From contig JANQRU010000001.1 of the NCBI GenBank assembly GCA_028284415.1, positions 682,001 through 746,000 of the forward strand: a stretch of 64,000 nt of DNA, written 5' to 3'. The translations under genes were made by a program, and so were the position numbers. Below are positions 16,434 to 25,739 of the stretch, one piece after another (within the stretch, counting starts at the first letter, position 1; each line of letters opens with the position of its first letter). The notes under the pieces are model-generated. The model was not told the origin of the DNA and made no database searches. It saw only the letters and a program-made list of their open reading frames with translations. This DNA is from Pyrinomonadaceae bacterium. Lineage in GTDB: Bacteria; Acidobacteriota; Blastocatellia; Pyrinomonadales; Pyrinomonadaceae.

Positions 16434-16576
16434 CATTTACCATTTATCATTTATCATTTATCATTTAATTTCCATTTGAAAATTAATTGAGAAAAAACCA
16501 TTTACATTTAACTTTGTCAGTAAAATATGACTCATAAACTACTTGCTGATAAATGATAAATGATAAATGATAAATG
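16434..16576. repeat. Inverted heptamer arrays (CATTTAT)n ... (ATAAATG)n around a 78-base spacer
   Basis: Five tandem heptamers of CATTTAT type (16434-16468; units 1 and 5 differ by one base) face four ATAAATG units (16549-16576). The second array runs into the start of pdxJ. Unit TGATAAA differs from the TGGTAAG of the 10.04-kb array only by G-to-A changes (consensus TGRTAAR). No protein-coding gene fits the gap. Confidence 0.95.
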
Positions 16577-16581
16577 AATAT

Positions 16582-17334
16582 ATGTCCGCAAAATTAAACG
16601 TAAATATTGACCATGTAGCAACGATCCGCGAAGCAAGAAAAACTATCGAACCGAGCATTATTACTGCCGCTGTTATTTGCGAACAGGCTGGTGCTGACGG
16701 TATTACAGTTCATATCAGAGGTGATCGTCGGCATATCCAAGACCGCGACATCGAACTTCTCAGAGATGTTGTCACCACATATTTAAATGTTGAGCTGGCA
16801 ACTACAGAAGAAATGCTCAAAATCGCTATCGAAACTAAACCCGATGCGGTTTCGCTAGTTCCCGAAAAGCCAAATGAAGTTACAACCGAAGGCGGTCTCG
16901 ACGTTGTTGGTAATCTCTCAACTGTCCGTGCTATGGTCAAAAAATTACGCGATGCCGGAATCTTTGTAAGTGCTTTTGTTGATCCAGTCCACGAGCAAAT
17001 AGAAACCTGTCAATCTATCGGTATCCAGCAAATCGAACTCTGCACAGGTGAGTATGCCGAATTAACTCTTGGCTCAAAAGCAGCTCATGGCGAAGGTGCA
17101 ATGAGAGCAGCTCAAGAAGTAAAAAGGATTCACGATGCAGCAGTCCACGCTCACGGTTTAGGCTTAAAAGTTGCAGCTGGGCACGGATTAACTTATCGAA
17201 ATGTCGGTGCTTTAGCAGCAATCTCAGAGATTACCGAATTTAATATCGGTCACAATATTATTTCGCGTTCGGTTTTCACGGGATTATACAAAGCAGTCGA
17301 AGAAATGATTGAGAAAATCCGCGTCGTGCAATAA
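16582..17334 (+). CDS. pdxJ: Pyridoxine 5'-phosphate synthase
   Basis: PdxJ condenses 1-deoxyxylulose 5-phosphate with aminoacetone 3-phosphate to make pyridoxine 5'-phosphate. The TIM-barrel protein starts with LNVNIDHVATIREAR, then EQAGADGITVHIRGDRRHIQDRD, LVPEKPNEVTTEGGLDV, IELCTGEYAE and HGLGLKVAAGHGLTYRN, all family hallmarks. The ATG at 16582 (MSAKLNVNIDH) fits the usual N-terminus; an in-frame ATG at 16567 lies inside the heptamer array and codes for five repeat-derived residues. No Shine-Dalgarno is visible because the array occupies that space. The 250-residue length is normal. Confidence 0.95.
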   Translation: MSAKLNVNIDHVATIREARKTIEPSIITAAVICEQAGADGITVHIRGDRRHIQDRDIELLRDVVTTYLNVELATTEEMLKIAIETKPDAVSLVPEKPNEVTTEGGLDVVGNLSTVRAMVKKLRDAGIFVSAFVDPVHEQIETCQSIGIQQIELCTGEYAELTLGSKAAHGEGAMRAAQEVKRIHDAAVHAHGLGLKVAAGHGLTYRNVGALAAISEITEFNIGHNIISRSVFTGLYKAVEEMIEKIRVVQ

Positions 17335-17361
17335 ATAAATAACCTTCCGTTCTTTTTTATA

Positions 17362-17543
17362 AGAAGCTATTTGCAAACTCATAAATTATAGAAATCAATC
17401 AAAAATAGAACGCGAATTTCACGGATTAGGCGAATGTTCGCGGATTTATTTTGAAAAGAATCTGTGAGAATCCGTGTAATCTGCGCAATCCGTGTTCTAT
17501 CTATCTGATTTGGTCTTATTTCTTGAGTTTTCAAACAGCTTCT
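17362..17543. repeat. MITE-like inverted-repeat element, copy 1
   Basis: The element is bounded by AGAAGCTATTTGCAAACT and the complement of AGAAGCTGTTTGAAAACT (18-bp ends, 2 mismatches). Inside, ACGGATTAGGCGAATG and GAATCCGTGTAATCTG form nested inverted repeats. A second copy, similar along its length, is at 42419-42601. It codes for nothing and ends 46 bases before the next gene. Confidence 0.9.
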
Positions 17544-17589
17544 AAGATCGCAATTTTGGATCAATTCTAGCTTAGTCGGGAGTATTTTC

Positions 17590-19431
17590 ATGAGAGCATT
17601 TTTCTACGTATTTGTATTATTGTGTTTATTCGGATCAACGCACTCTGTATTCTCGCAAGATAAACAAGTCTCTAAAAAAGAAAACAACAATAACGATACT
17701 CAAGTTAAAAATACCAATGATTATTTTGAACAAAAGTTTACCGTGGCAAAACAGCTTATTGAAAAAGATATTAAAGAACTGACCAATCCAAAATATCGCG
17801 TGTGGGCTTTCGCAAATGCCGGGCGACTTTTGTATTACAGAGATAAGGAAAAAGCGGAAAATTTGTTCAAAAGTGCAAAAGAGGAACTGGAAATTGCGAT
17901 AAAACAATCGAGATTAACGGAAAACAAAGATGAAAAAGTTAGACCATATGCCTTTTATCACCGAAAACTTTTGATTGACACTATTTCCGAGCTAGATAAG
18001 GAGTTAGCTTATAAATATTTGTTGGAAACACGCCCTGAAGAAATCCAGACTTTAATCAATAAATATTACAAAACAACGTATTTTCTACACGAAGGTAAAA
18101 AAGACTATAGAATGCTTGACTGGGAAATTGAAACTGAATACGGACTTAAAGCTTTAATTCTTGTTAGAAACCCCAATAGGCTAGAAGAATTCATCACATC
18201 CGATCTAAATACATTTAGCACTCATTTCACAGTAGATCGCCTGAAAAAGCTTTTAAAGAAAGACCCAAAACTAGCTCATCAATTAACTGAAAAAGTTATC
18301 CTACAACTCCTAAACGTTCAGGTTAAACATCAAGGTAAAAATGAACCGTTAGTATTTGGTTCTAGATTTACAATATCAACGGCATTAAAACTTTTAGCTT
18401 TTATTGATGAGCAATTTCTTAAAAAAACTACAGATACAAACATTTCCGATGAATTAGTAAAAAAACTAGCTGAGAAAACCTTAAACGATCTGTTGGCAAC
18501 CGGTATGTTTCTTGATTTTTATTTCTACTATTACCAACGCGATGGATTAGATGTCGTTAAAAGATATTTTCCCGGACAGTTTCAAAGAATAGAAAAATTT
18601 AGAATTGACGCTCCTAAGCTGCCAAAATATCAGGATAGTTTGCGGTATCAAAACATTACAAGTAAAGACTTTACTTCCGATACGTTGCTATCAAATGCAC
18701 CGAAATTTTTAGAAGAAAGCAAGTACAAAATCTACCGACTAGCCGCCTGTAAACTTTCTGATGAACAAAATTTTGACCAAGCAGAAAAAATGCTTGAATC
18801 AAAATACAAAAGTAAAGCATTAGCTGAAAAACAGATAAGTTTGATCATATTTACAAAAGCCATAAAAGATATTTCCGAAAAAGAATTTGATAAAGCAGAA
18901 ATTAAGATCAAAAATATCTCCGATGATTCCCTCCGAATTGATGCACTTACGCATTTTGCCGAAGAAATTTACAAACAAAATCCAATGCAAAATAAACAAA
19001 AGGCTTTATCAATACTCAACCAAGCTGAAATAGAATCTGAAAAAATCAACAAGTATGACTTAGAATCATTAGGAGAAATTGCAGCCGCTTATGCTGAAAT
19101 TGATAAAAATTTAGGTTTCAGAAAACTTGACCAAATCGTTAAACTTGTAAATTTAGGATTATTCGATACTCAAGAGTCTTTAAATTGGGATGGCGGGAAA
19201 ATAATTGGTTATGAACCTTACATGGGTAGTAAACTTTTTAATTATTTCGATGAATCTACGGTTCGTTTAAGAAAATACGATTTTGTACAGACTCTGAATT
19301 TAATTAATAGGATTAAAAATCCGGTTGATCGTATAACAATGAAATTAGTGTTTATTCAAAGAGAAACGATTAATAGAATCTATAAAGAGAACGTAAAAAA
19401 TTACTGTAATCCTAAAAAGATATTTATTTAA
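17590..19431 (+). CDS. Secreted alpha-helical repeat protein, paralog A
   Basis: The 613-residue protein has a signal peptide (MRAFFYVFVLLCLF ... SVFSQ) and an almost wholly helical, highly charged mature part. It belongs with the genes at 31.0 and 39.3 kb: all share a block after the signal peptide with a pattern like (Y/W)AxA..L(W/L)..D...A..LF..A..EL, a middle helical array, and an ending of type L(I/V)NR(F/I)...R. The arrangement recalls TPR-like alpha-solenoids. I recognise such proteins as common in Acidobacteriota but without known function. A is the most divergent of the three and has no obvious operon partner. Confidence 0.8.
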   Translation: MRAFFYVFVLLCLFGSTHSVFSQDKQVSKKENNNNDTQVKNTNDYFEQKFTVAKQLIEKDIKELTNPKYRVWAFANAGRLLYYRDKEKAENLFKSAKEELEIAIKQSRLTENKDEKVRPYAFYHRKLLIDTISELDKELAYKYLLETRPEEIQTLINKYYKTTYFLHEGKKDYRMLDWEIETEYGLKALILVRNPNRLEEFITSDLNTFSTHFTVDRLKKLLKKDPKLAHQLTEKVILQLLNVQVKHQGKNEPLVFGSRFTISTALKLLAFIDEQFLKKTTDTNISDELVKKLAEKTLNDLLATGMFLDFYFYYYQRDGLDVVKRYFPGQFQRIEKFRIDAPKLPKYQDSLRYQNITSKDFTSDTLLSNAPKFLEESKYKIYRLAACKLSDEQNFDQAEKMLESKYKSKALAEKQISLIIFTKAIKDISEKEFDKAEIKIKNISDDSLRIDALTHFAEEIYKQNPMQNKQKALSILNQAEIESEKINKYDLESLGEIAAAYAEIDKNLGFRKLDQIVKLVNLGLFDTQESLNWDGGKIIGYEPYMGSKLFNYFDESTVRLRKYDFVQTLNLINRIKNPVDRITMKLVFIQRETINRIYKENVKNYCNPKKIFI

Positions 19432-19564
19432 TAATTGCTAATCAAACTACAAACTTCCTAATCTAAAAATAAATTAAATTCATACCAACCAAACTAACCG
19501 CTTCACTTATTTTGTTGTATAATCCCTGTGTAAATCCTGATAATAAACACTAAAACAACAAATA

Positions 19565-21148
19565 ATGAACTACGGCTTTGTCATAGATAACCGCAAATGT
19601 ATCGGTTGCCACGCTTGCACGGTGGCTTGTAAATCGGAACACGATGTCCCGATCGGTGTAAATCGCACTTGGGTAAAATATATCGAAAAGGGTGAATTTC
19701 CTGACACACGCAGGCTTTTTAATGTAATGCGTTGTAATCATTGTGCAGATGCTCCGTGTGTTGAAATTTGTCCAACGGAAGCCTTGCACACACGCAAAGA
19801 CGGCATCGTGGATTTTGACGACAGACGATGCATCTCATGCAAAGCCTGCACTCAAGCTTGTCCGTATGATTCGATATTTATAAACCCCGATACAATGGTT
19901 GCTCAAAAGTGCAACTACTGCACACATCGAACTGACATTGGCTTAGAGCCTGCTTGCGTCGTCGTTTGCCCCGAACACGCAATTATTTCAGGCGATATGG
20001 ACAATCCAAATACTGAGATTTCGCAACTTCTGGCACGCGAAACAGTAACGGTTAGAAAACCCGAAAAAGGAACAAATCCGAAGCTGTATTATATTGACGG
20101 TGACCAAGCTTCGCTCGATCCAACCGAAACAATTCAAGACACGGATTATATGTGGTCAAGTCAGGCAACGGGTGTCGGAAAATACGCAAAATACGCCGAG
20201 CAAAGAATTAGTGAAGTTGCCGATCCAGAAAAGATCACAGCTCATCAAAAATCAAACTTAGTCCAAATCGAACCACGCAAAAAGAAAGCCAAAAGAGTGT
20301 ATGATGCACCAACAAAAGGTGTACTTTGGGGTTGGGAAGTTTCGGCTTACGTCTTAACTAAAGCCATCGCCGCCGGAGCGTTTTTGATTCCGATCATTGC
20401 GGGCTTTTTCTTTTTTGCAGTTTCGCCCTTTCTTAAACAAATTGGTGCCATCGTCGCTTTTATCTTTTTGACAATCACAGGTATTTTGCTCATTAAAGAT
20501 TTAGGTCGCCCAGACAGATTTTTATATGTTCTGCTCCGCCCGCAATGGAAATCATGGCTAACTCGTGGAGCATATATCATCACGGCTTATGGCGGTCTTC
20601 TTACCGCTTGGCTCTTAGCTTCATTTACAGGTTACGTAAATCTTTTGAAATTTATAGAACCAATCGCCGTTATCTTTGCTTTGCTTTCGGCGGTATATAC
20701 AGCATTCCTTTTCGCACAGGCAAAAGGACGCGACTTCTGGCAGTCGCCAATGCTAGGACTGCACATGATTCTTCATTCGATTATGGCTGGGCTTGCAGTA
20801 TTTTTATTAGCAGGCTTTTGGATTAAATATAACGTCGGACTCCAGTCTGTGCTTGTCTTCGTAACTATTGGTGTAATTGCGTTTCATCTAATAACTTTAG
20901 CTATCGAATTGACCACAACACACACAACCGAAGATGCTCACAAAGTCGTAAAAATGATTACCAAAGGTCATTTTTCAAATGCATTCTGGTTCGGAATGAT
21001 TATCGTCGGAAATTTCATTCCGCTCATAACATTGCTATCAACTTACGATCTAGACGCAACTGCGGCGATGGGGGCATTAATTTTAATAGGTTTAGCTTTT
21101 GCCCAACACATTTGGGTTAAAGCACCACAACAAATTCCACTAAGTTGA
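19565..21148 (+). CDS. Four-cluster ferredoxin-NrfD/PsrC fusion subunit of a molybdoenzyme
   Basis: Residues ~1-190 form a DmsB/PhsB-type electron-transfer unit with four [4Fe-4S] sets: CIGCHACTVAC, CNHCADAPCVEIC, CISCKACTQAC and CNYC...CVVVC. After a linker (~190-250), about eight transmembrane helices form an NrfD/PsrC quinone-interacting domain. The two are separate genes in typical psr, phs and nrf operons, so the fusion is notable. No Tat or Sec signal precedes the Fe-S part, which places it in the cytoplasm. The MopB catalytic subunit is downstream, with one extra gene between. It would exchange electrons between the membrane quinone pool and that subunit. Confidence 0.92.
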   Translation: MNYGFVIDNRKCIGCHACTVACKSEHDVPIGVNRTWVKYIEKGEFPDTRRLFNVMRCNHCADAPCVEICPTEALHTRKDGIVDFDDRRCISCKACTQACPYDSIFINPDTMVAQKCNYCTHRTDIGLEPACVVVCPEHAIISGDMDNPNTEISQLLARETVTVRKPEKGTNPKLYYIDGDQASLDPTETIQDTDYMWSSQATGVGKYAKYAEQRISEVADPEKITAHQKSNLVQIEPRKKKAKRVYDAPTKGVLWGWEVSAYVLTKAIAAGAFLIPIIAGFFFFAVSPFLKQIGAIVAFIFLTITGILLIKDLGRPDRFLYVLLRPQWKSWLTRGAYIITAYGGLLTAWLLASFTGYVNLLKFIEPIAVIFALLSAVYTAFLFAQAKGRDFWQSPMLGLHMILHSIMAGLAVFLLAGFWIKYNVGLQSVLVFVTIGVIAFHLITLAIELTTTHTTEDAHKVVKMITKGHFSNAFWFGMIIVGNFIPLITLLSTYDLDATAAMGALILIGLAFAQHIWVKAPQQIPLS

Positions 21149-21172
21149 AATAATAGAACTTAATTAAAGAAA

Positions 21173-22096
21173 ATGACTAAGAAAGCTAGAGCAGGAAGAG
21201 ATTTTGAAAAACTAATTGCTCGAATAGAAAATGTATTAGCACCAATAGGGGCAGAAATAAAATCACCTGACTATATTAGCGATTTAGTAACAGGTTATCC
21301 ACGTGAAGTGGATGTCTCTATTAGAATTGATGAAGGAAATAATACAAAGTTAGTTACTGTAGAATGTCGTGACCATAGAAACAAAGGCAAAAAATTAGCA
21401 CAGAATGACCCTTGGATTGAACAACTAATAACTAAACGAGAAAAAATAGGAGCTTGGCGAACAATTGCTGTCTCTTCTGGAGGTTTTTCTAGCTCAGCAA
21501 TAACTACTGCGAAACATTACGGTATTGAATTGCGTCAATTAGACGAGATTACCGATGATGAAATTGCTCAAAAATGGTTATCAAACTTAAAAGTGGAAGT
21601 TGTAGTAATAGAATCCTTGGTTACAGGAATTACAATTATTGATAAAGATGAACAAACTTTGAGTAAAAACACTTTCTCAGAAGAGCAATTAGAATCTTTC
21701 TCAAAAGATTTATCGAATACAAAGTTTATAAAGAAAATTGATACTGGCGACATTTTATCTGCATCAGATTTAACATACTTAGTGCAAACACCAACCCATA
21801 TGGAAGAAGATGGTGAGCCAACTCATTTTTCTATTGTAATGGAATGCAAAGATGAGAGTTGGTCAATAGTAACTAAAGATGGTGAGAAAATGTTTTCAAA
21901 AATCATAGCTAATTATGAATTTGCCAAACGCAAAATCCCAGCACCAATTAATTTTGTTCAGCAATACGCATCGAATGAAGAAATGCTTCTTCAAATTGTT
22001 CATGGAGAAACTCCATCCAATGATTATAGGTTTAAAGTCGAAGTAACAGGGAAATTTGGTTCGATTCCTAAAACAGAATCTACAAAGAATATATAA
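21173..22096 (+). CDS. Restriction endonuclease-like (PD-(D/E)XK) protein inside the molybdoenzyme operon
   Basis: A soluble 307-residue protein. The first ~140 residues resemble nuclease-like domains of the Mrr/REase superfamily: GRDFEKLIARIENVLAP, then REVDVSIRID with the candidate Asp, and TVECRDHRNKGKK as the candidate (D/E)xK strand (ECR instead of ExK), followed by WRTIAVSSGGFSSSAITTAKHYGIEL, as in restriction-endonuclease-like proteins. The C-terminal half has no recognised domain. It lies 24 bases after the Fe-S/NrfD stop and 13 bases before the MopB start, so it is embedded in the operon. The altered Lys means catalysis is doubtful. Confidence 0.75.
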   Translation: MTKKARAGRDFEKLIARIENVLAPIGAEIKSPDYISDLVTGYPREVDVSIRIDEGNNTKLVTVECRDHRNKGKKLAQNDPWIEQLITKREKIGAWRTIAVSSGGFSSSAITTAKHYGIELRQLDEITDDEIAQKWLSNLKVEVVVIESLVTGITIIDKDEQTLSKNTFSEEQLESFSKDLSNTKFIKKIDTGDILSASDLTYLVQTPTHMEEDGEPTHFSIVMECKDESWSIVTKDGEKMFSKIIANYEFAKRKIPAPINFVQQYASNEEMLLQIVHGETPSNDYRFKVEVTGKFGSIPKTESTKNI

Positions 22097-22109
22097 AACT
22101 GAGTCTATA

Positions 22110-24965
22110 ATGAAACACAAACCAACATTCATCGAATCCATCGCCGAAAAGCTCGGTATTATCGAAAACTTGCATCCTGAGTCAGTCGAATCACTTCCCC
22201 GTTTGGAAGAGCCGGGTGAACTCACGAATTATCCGCCACCTGAGAAGTGGGATGATTGGACGGAGTATGAGGCGAAGAGCGGTTTGCGGCGTGAGAAGAA
22301 AAATTACCAGATCGTACCGACGACTTGTTTTAACTGCGAATCGGGTTGCGGTTTATTGAGCTATGTCGATAAAGAAACGATGAAAGTCCGCAAGTTTGAG
22401 GGGAATCCTTATCACCCGGGAAGCCGTGGGCGAAATTGTGCGAAAGGTCCGGCGACAATTAACCAAATCAATGACGTAGATAGAATTTTGTATCCGCAAA
22501 AACGTGTCGGCGAACGTGGTGCCGGAAAATGGGAAAGAGTTTCTTGGGATGATGCTTTAGATGACATCGCTGGAAGAATTCGCAAAGCGTTAAGAGAAGA
22601 CCGACGAAATGAGGTTGTTTATCACGTTGGACGACCCGGACACGAAGGGTTTATGGATAGAATTCTGCAATCTTGGGGAGTTGACGGACACAATTCACAC
22701 ACAACGATTTGTTCTGGCGGTGCAAGATTTGGTTATGCAATTTGGCACGGTGCGGACAGACCTTCGCCCGACCATGCCAACGCAAAATTCATGTTGCTGA
22801 TTTCCGCACACCTTGAGGCGGGACACTATTTCAATCCACACGCCCAACGCATCATGGAAGGTTTGATGAACGGTGCAAAAATGGCTGTGATGGATCCTCG
22901 TCTTTCAAACACGGCTTCAATGGCGGACTATTGGATGCCGAGCTATCCCGGAAGCGAAGCGGCTGTACTTTTGGCAATAGCGAAAATCATTTTAGACGAA
23001 GGAACTTATAATCGAGAGTTTCTATACAACTGGGTAAATTGGCGTGAGAGTTTAGCGGAATTAAACTCAAATGCTGATGTTACTTTTGAAAATTTCATAG
23101 ACGAATTAAAGAAACTCTACGCCGAATACACGCCCGAATTTGCCGAAACTGAAAGTGGCGTAAAAGCTGAAATGATTCGTGAGGTTGCGAAAAAAGTTGG
23201 CGAGGCAGGAAGCCGTTTTGCTACACACAATTGGCGTGCAGCAGGTGCAGGAAATCTCGGTGGTTGGGCGGTTTCCCGTTGTTTGCATTTTTTAAATGTT
23301 TTAACGGGAAGCGTCGGAACAGTTGGTGGCACTATGCCTTCTGCTTGGAACAAATTTCATCCGAAACCTTTTAGTAAACCACCTGCACAAAAATTCTGGA
23401 ACGAACTGCATTTCCCTAACGAATATCCACTCGCACATTATGAAATGAGCCAATTGCTTCCGCATTTCCTTAAAACAGGACGCGGAAAATTGGACACCTA
23501 TTTCACAAGAGTTTTTAATCCAGTTTGGACATATCCCGATGGTTTTGTTTGGATTGATGCTTTGTCTGATGAAAACTTGGTCGGGCAACATATCGCACTT
23601 ACACCAACTTGGAACGAAACCGCATATTTTGCAGATTACGTTCTGCCGATGGGACACGCTTCGGAACGCCACGACCTTATTTCATACGAAACTCACTCGG
23701 CAAAATGGATTGGTTTCCGCCAACCCGTTTTGCGTGAAGCATTGAGAAAACAAGGAAAAGAAGTCGAATACACTTATGAAGCAAATCCGGGCGAAGTGTG
23801 GGAAGAAGACGAATTTTGGATAGAACTTTCATGGCGAATTGATAAGGATGGCGACCTCGGAATCCGTGAACATTTCCACTCGCCATATCGCAAGGGTGAA
23901 AAAATTACGATTGATGAGTATTACCAATTCATCTTTGAAAACACCAAAGGCTTGCCCGAAAAAGCAGCCGAAGAAGATTTAACACCGCTCGAATATATGC
24001 GTAAATATGGTGCTTTCGAGGTTGAATCTTCAACATATATGGTTCATGAAAATGAATTGTCTGAAGAAGATTTGAAAGGTTCGGAAACAGACGAAACCAC
24101 AGGCACAATCAGCAAAGATGGTAAAAATATCGGTGTGATGATCGACGGTGTTGCACATCGAGGCTTCAAAACACCTTCCCGCAAACAGGAGTTTTTCTCT
24201 GAAACGCTCAAAGATTGGGGTTGGGAAGAATACAAAACGCCCGTCTATATCAAATCGCACATTCATCCCGAAAATCTTGACGAATCCAAAAACGAGATCG
24301 TTCTCGTTCCAACATTCCGTTTGCCAACGCTGATTCATTCACGCTCTGGAAACGCCAAATGGCTTGCCGAAATCGCTCATCGAAATCCACTTTGGATTTC
24401 AGTAGAAGATGGAAAAAAATGGGGAATCGAAACAAATGACCTCGTTCGCGTAAACACAGATATCGGCTATTTCGTCAACAAAGCGTGGGTAACGGAAGGA
24501 ATGAAACCTGGCGTCGTCGCCTGTTCGCATCATCTCGGACGTTGGCGAAGACCGCAAGACAAATCCAACAACCGCTGGGCAATGAACCAGGTCAACATCG
24601 AAAAGGACGAAAACGGCAACTACAAAATGCGTGTCACCGACGGCATTCGCCCATACGAATCCGAAGATGCTGACACTTCCCGCATCTTCTGGTCAGACGG
24701 CGGAGTCCACCAAAACATAACCTTCCCTGTCCACCCCGACCCAATCTCAGGAATGCACTGCTGGCACCAAAGAGTCTCTGTAGAAAAAGCCCACGAAGGT
24801 GACAAATACGGCGACGTTTACGTTGACACAAATAAATCTTTAGAAGTCTATGAAGAATGGCTCGCAATGACTCGCCCCGCCCCGGGACCAAATGGCTTGC
24901 GAAGACCACTTTGGCTGGGGAGACCTTTGAGACCGGACGAGAAGACTTTTTACATCAATAAATGA
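22110..24965 (+). CDS. Molybdopterin (MopB) oxidoreductase catalytic subunit, no Tat signal
   Basis: The 951-residue protein has the N-terminal [4Fe-4S] site CFNCESGC...NCAKG (residues ~72-110), then the MopB core: VSWDDALDDIAGRIR, VVYHVGRPGHEGF, TTICSGGARFGYA (a Cys that may ligate Mo), MAVMDPRLSNTASMADYWMP and a C-terminal molybdopterin-dinucleotide domain with VEDGKKWGIETNDLVRV. It belongs to the broad group of formate dehydrogenase, PsrA and PhsA-like enzymes; substrate not deducible. No twin-arginine signal precedes the cluster, so it is expected in the cytoplasm, next to the Fe-S part of the fusion subunit. The ATG at 22110 is chosen; the longer ORF would overlap the preceding gene. Confidence 0.9.
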   Translation: MKHKPTFIESIAEKLGIIENLHPESVESLPRLEEPGELTNYPPPEKWDDWTEYEAKSGLRREKKNYQIVPTTCFNCESGCGLLSYVDKETMKVRKFEGNPYHPGSRGRNCAKGPATINQINDVDRILYPQKRVGERGAGKWERVSWDDALDDIAGRIRKALREDRRNEVVYHVGRPGHEGFMDRILQSWGVDGHNSHTTICSGGARFGYAIWHGADRPSPDHANAKFMLLISAHLEAGHYFNPHAQRIMEGLMNGAKMAVMDPRLSNTASMADYWMPSYPGSEAAVLLAIAKIILDEGTYNREFLYNWVNWRESLAELNSNADVTFENFIDELKKLYAEYTPEFAETESGVKAEMIREVAKKVGEAGSRFATHNWRAAGAGNLGGWAVSRCLHFLNVLTGSVGTVGGTMPSAWNKFHPKPFSKPPAQKFWNELHFPNEYPLAHYEMSQLLPHFLKTGRGKLDTYFTRVFNPVWTYPDGFVWIDALSDENLVGQHIALTPTWNETAYFADYVLPMGHASERHDLISYETHSAKWIGFRQPVLREALRKQGKEVEYTYEANPGEVWEEDEFWIELSWRIDKDGDLGIREHFHSPYRKGEKITIDEYYQFIFENTKGLPEKAAEEDLTPLEYMRKYGAFEVESSTYMVHENELSEEDLKGSETDETTGTISKDGKNIGVMIDGVAHRGFKTPSRKQEFFSETLKDWGWEEYKTPVYIKSHIHPENLDESKNEIVLVPTFRLPTLIHSRSGNAKWLAEIAHRNPLWISVEDGKKWGIETNDLVRVNTDIGYFVNKAWVTEGMKPGVVACSHHLGRWRRPQDKSNNRWAMNQVNIEKDENGNYKMRVTDGIRPYESEDADTSRIFWSDGGVHQNITFPVHPDPISGMHCWHQRVSVEKAHEGDKYGDVYVDTNKSLEVYEEWLAMTRPAPGPNGLRRPLWLGRPLRPDEKTFYINK

Positions 24966-25672
24966 GAAATGTTATGAAAATCAATTGGAAATTTGTAATC
25001 TTATTTATTGTTGTTGCTTTAGGAATTTCGTTTCCTATTCAAAATGGATATTTAGACGATCATTTTCAAACTTTGGCGAGAAGTACAATTTTTGTAAATT
25101 CCGGTTATCTATTGGCAGGGATCAGTCCTCTTTTGGCGGCTTTAGTAATAATTCCTTTTCACAAAGACTTATCGGATAAAATAACTATTTTTGGTGAAGA
25201 AAAACTTAAAAATATTCTAATACTCTGCTTACCTGTATTGGCTTTTTCAGTTGTCGGAATAAAAAATGACTTTGGCGTCGAGGAATCTTTATTCGGATTC
25301 TCCTTTGCGGCGATTAACACGATTTATGCCTGTGCAGAGGAATTTGGTTGGCGTAGATATTTGCAAAATGCTCTTGAACCGCTTAATAAAAACTTGAAAT
25401 ATATTCTCATAAGCTTTGTCTGGTGGATTTGGCATTTTAGATTTGAATCGCAGTTCGAACTATTTATTTTCCCATTTATTTGCATTGTCGGCGGATTTTT
25501 ACTTGGAAAGTTAACCGATGAATTTAAATCAATACTGCCAGTCGCAGCAATGCACAATTTGATTATCTTGACTACCAGTCAAGGTAATTTCGGTTGGCAA
25601 CAAATTGCCGGAATCATAATTGTCATAGCTGGTTGGATTCTTTTAGACAAATATTGGAAGTGGGTAAATTGA
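24962..25672 (+). CDS. CPBP-family intramembrane protease (CAAX/Abi)
   Basis: About seven hydrophobic segments in 236 residues. The family motifs are present: EEFGWRRYLQ (EExxxR), WWIWHF (motif 2, with His) and AAMHNLI (motif 3, with His and Asn). Members are metal-dependent glutamic-type intramembrane endopeptidases related to Rce1. The first ATG overlaps the MopB stop by four bases (ATGA), so it is translationally coupled to the molybdoenzyme operon; a second ATG at 24974 is a possible start. Its link to the enzyme complex may be assembly, processing or chance. Confidence 0.85.
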   Translation: MRNVMKINWKFVILFIVVALGISFPIQNGYLDDHFQTLARSTIFVNSGYLLAGISPLLAALVIIPFHKDLSDKITIFGEEKLKNILILCLPVLAFSVVGIKNDFGVEESLFGFSFAAINTIYACAEEFGWRRYLQNALEPLNKNLKYILISFVWWIWHFRFESQFELFIFPFICIVGGFLLGKLTDEFKSILPVAAMHNLIILTTSQGNFGWQQIAGIIIVIAGWILLDKYWKWVN

Positions 25673-25739
25673 TTGATTTTAATAGATTTTTAAGTTAATA
25701 AAATAATCAATATAATCAAAGTCCTCAAACACTTATTAA

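Noticed and set aside
16434..16576. CRISPR array
   Set aside because: Units are 7 bases long and directly adjacent, with no spacers and no cas genes.
22056..22109. Upstream start for the MopB subunit
   Set aside because: It would overlap the nuclease-like gene by 41 bases in another frame; the ATG at 22110 follows that gene cleanly.
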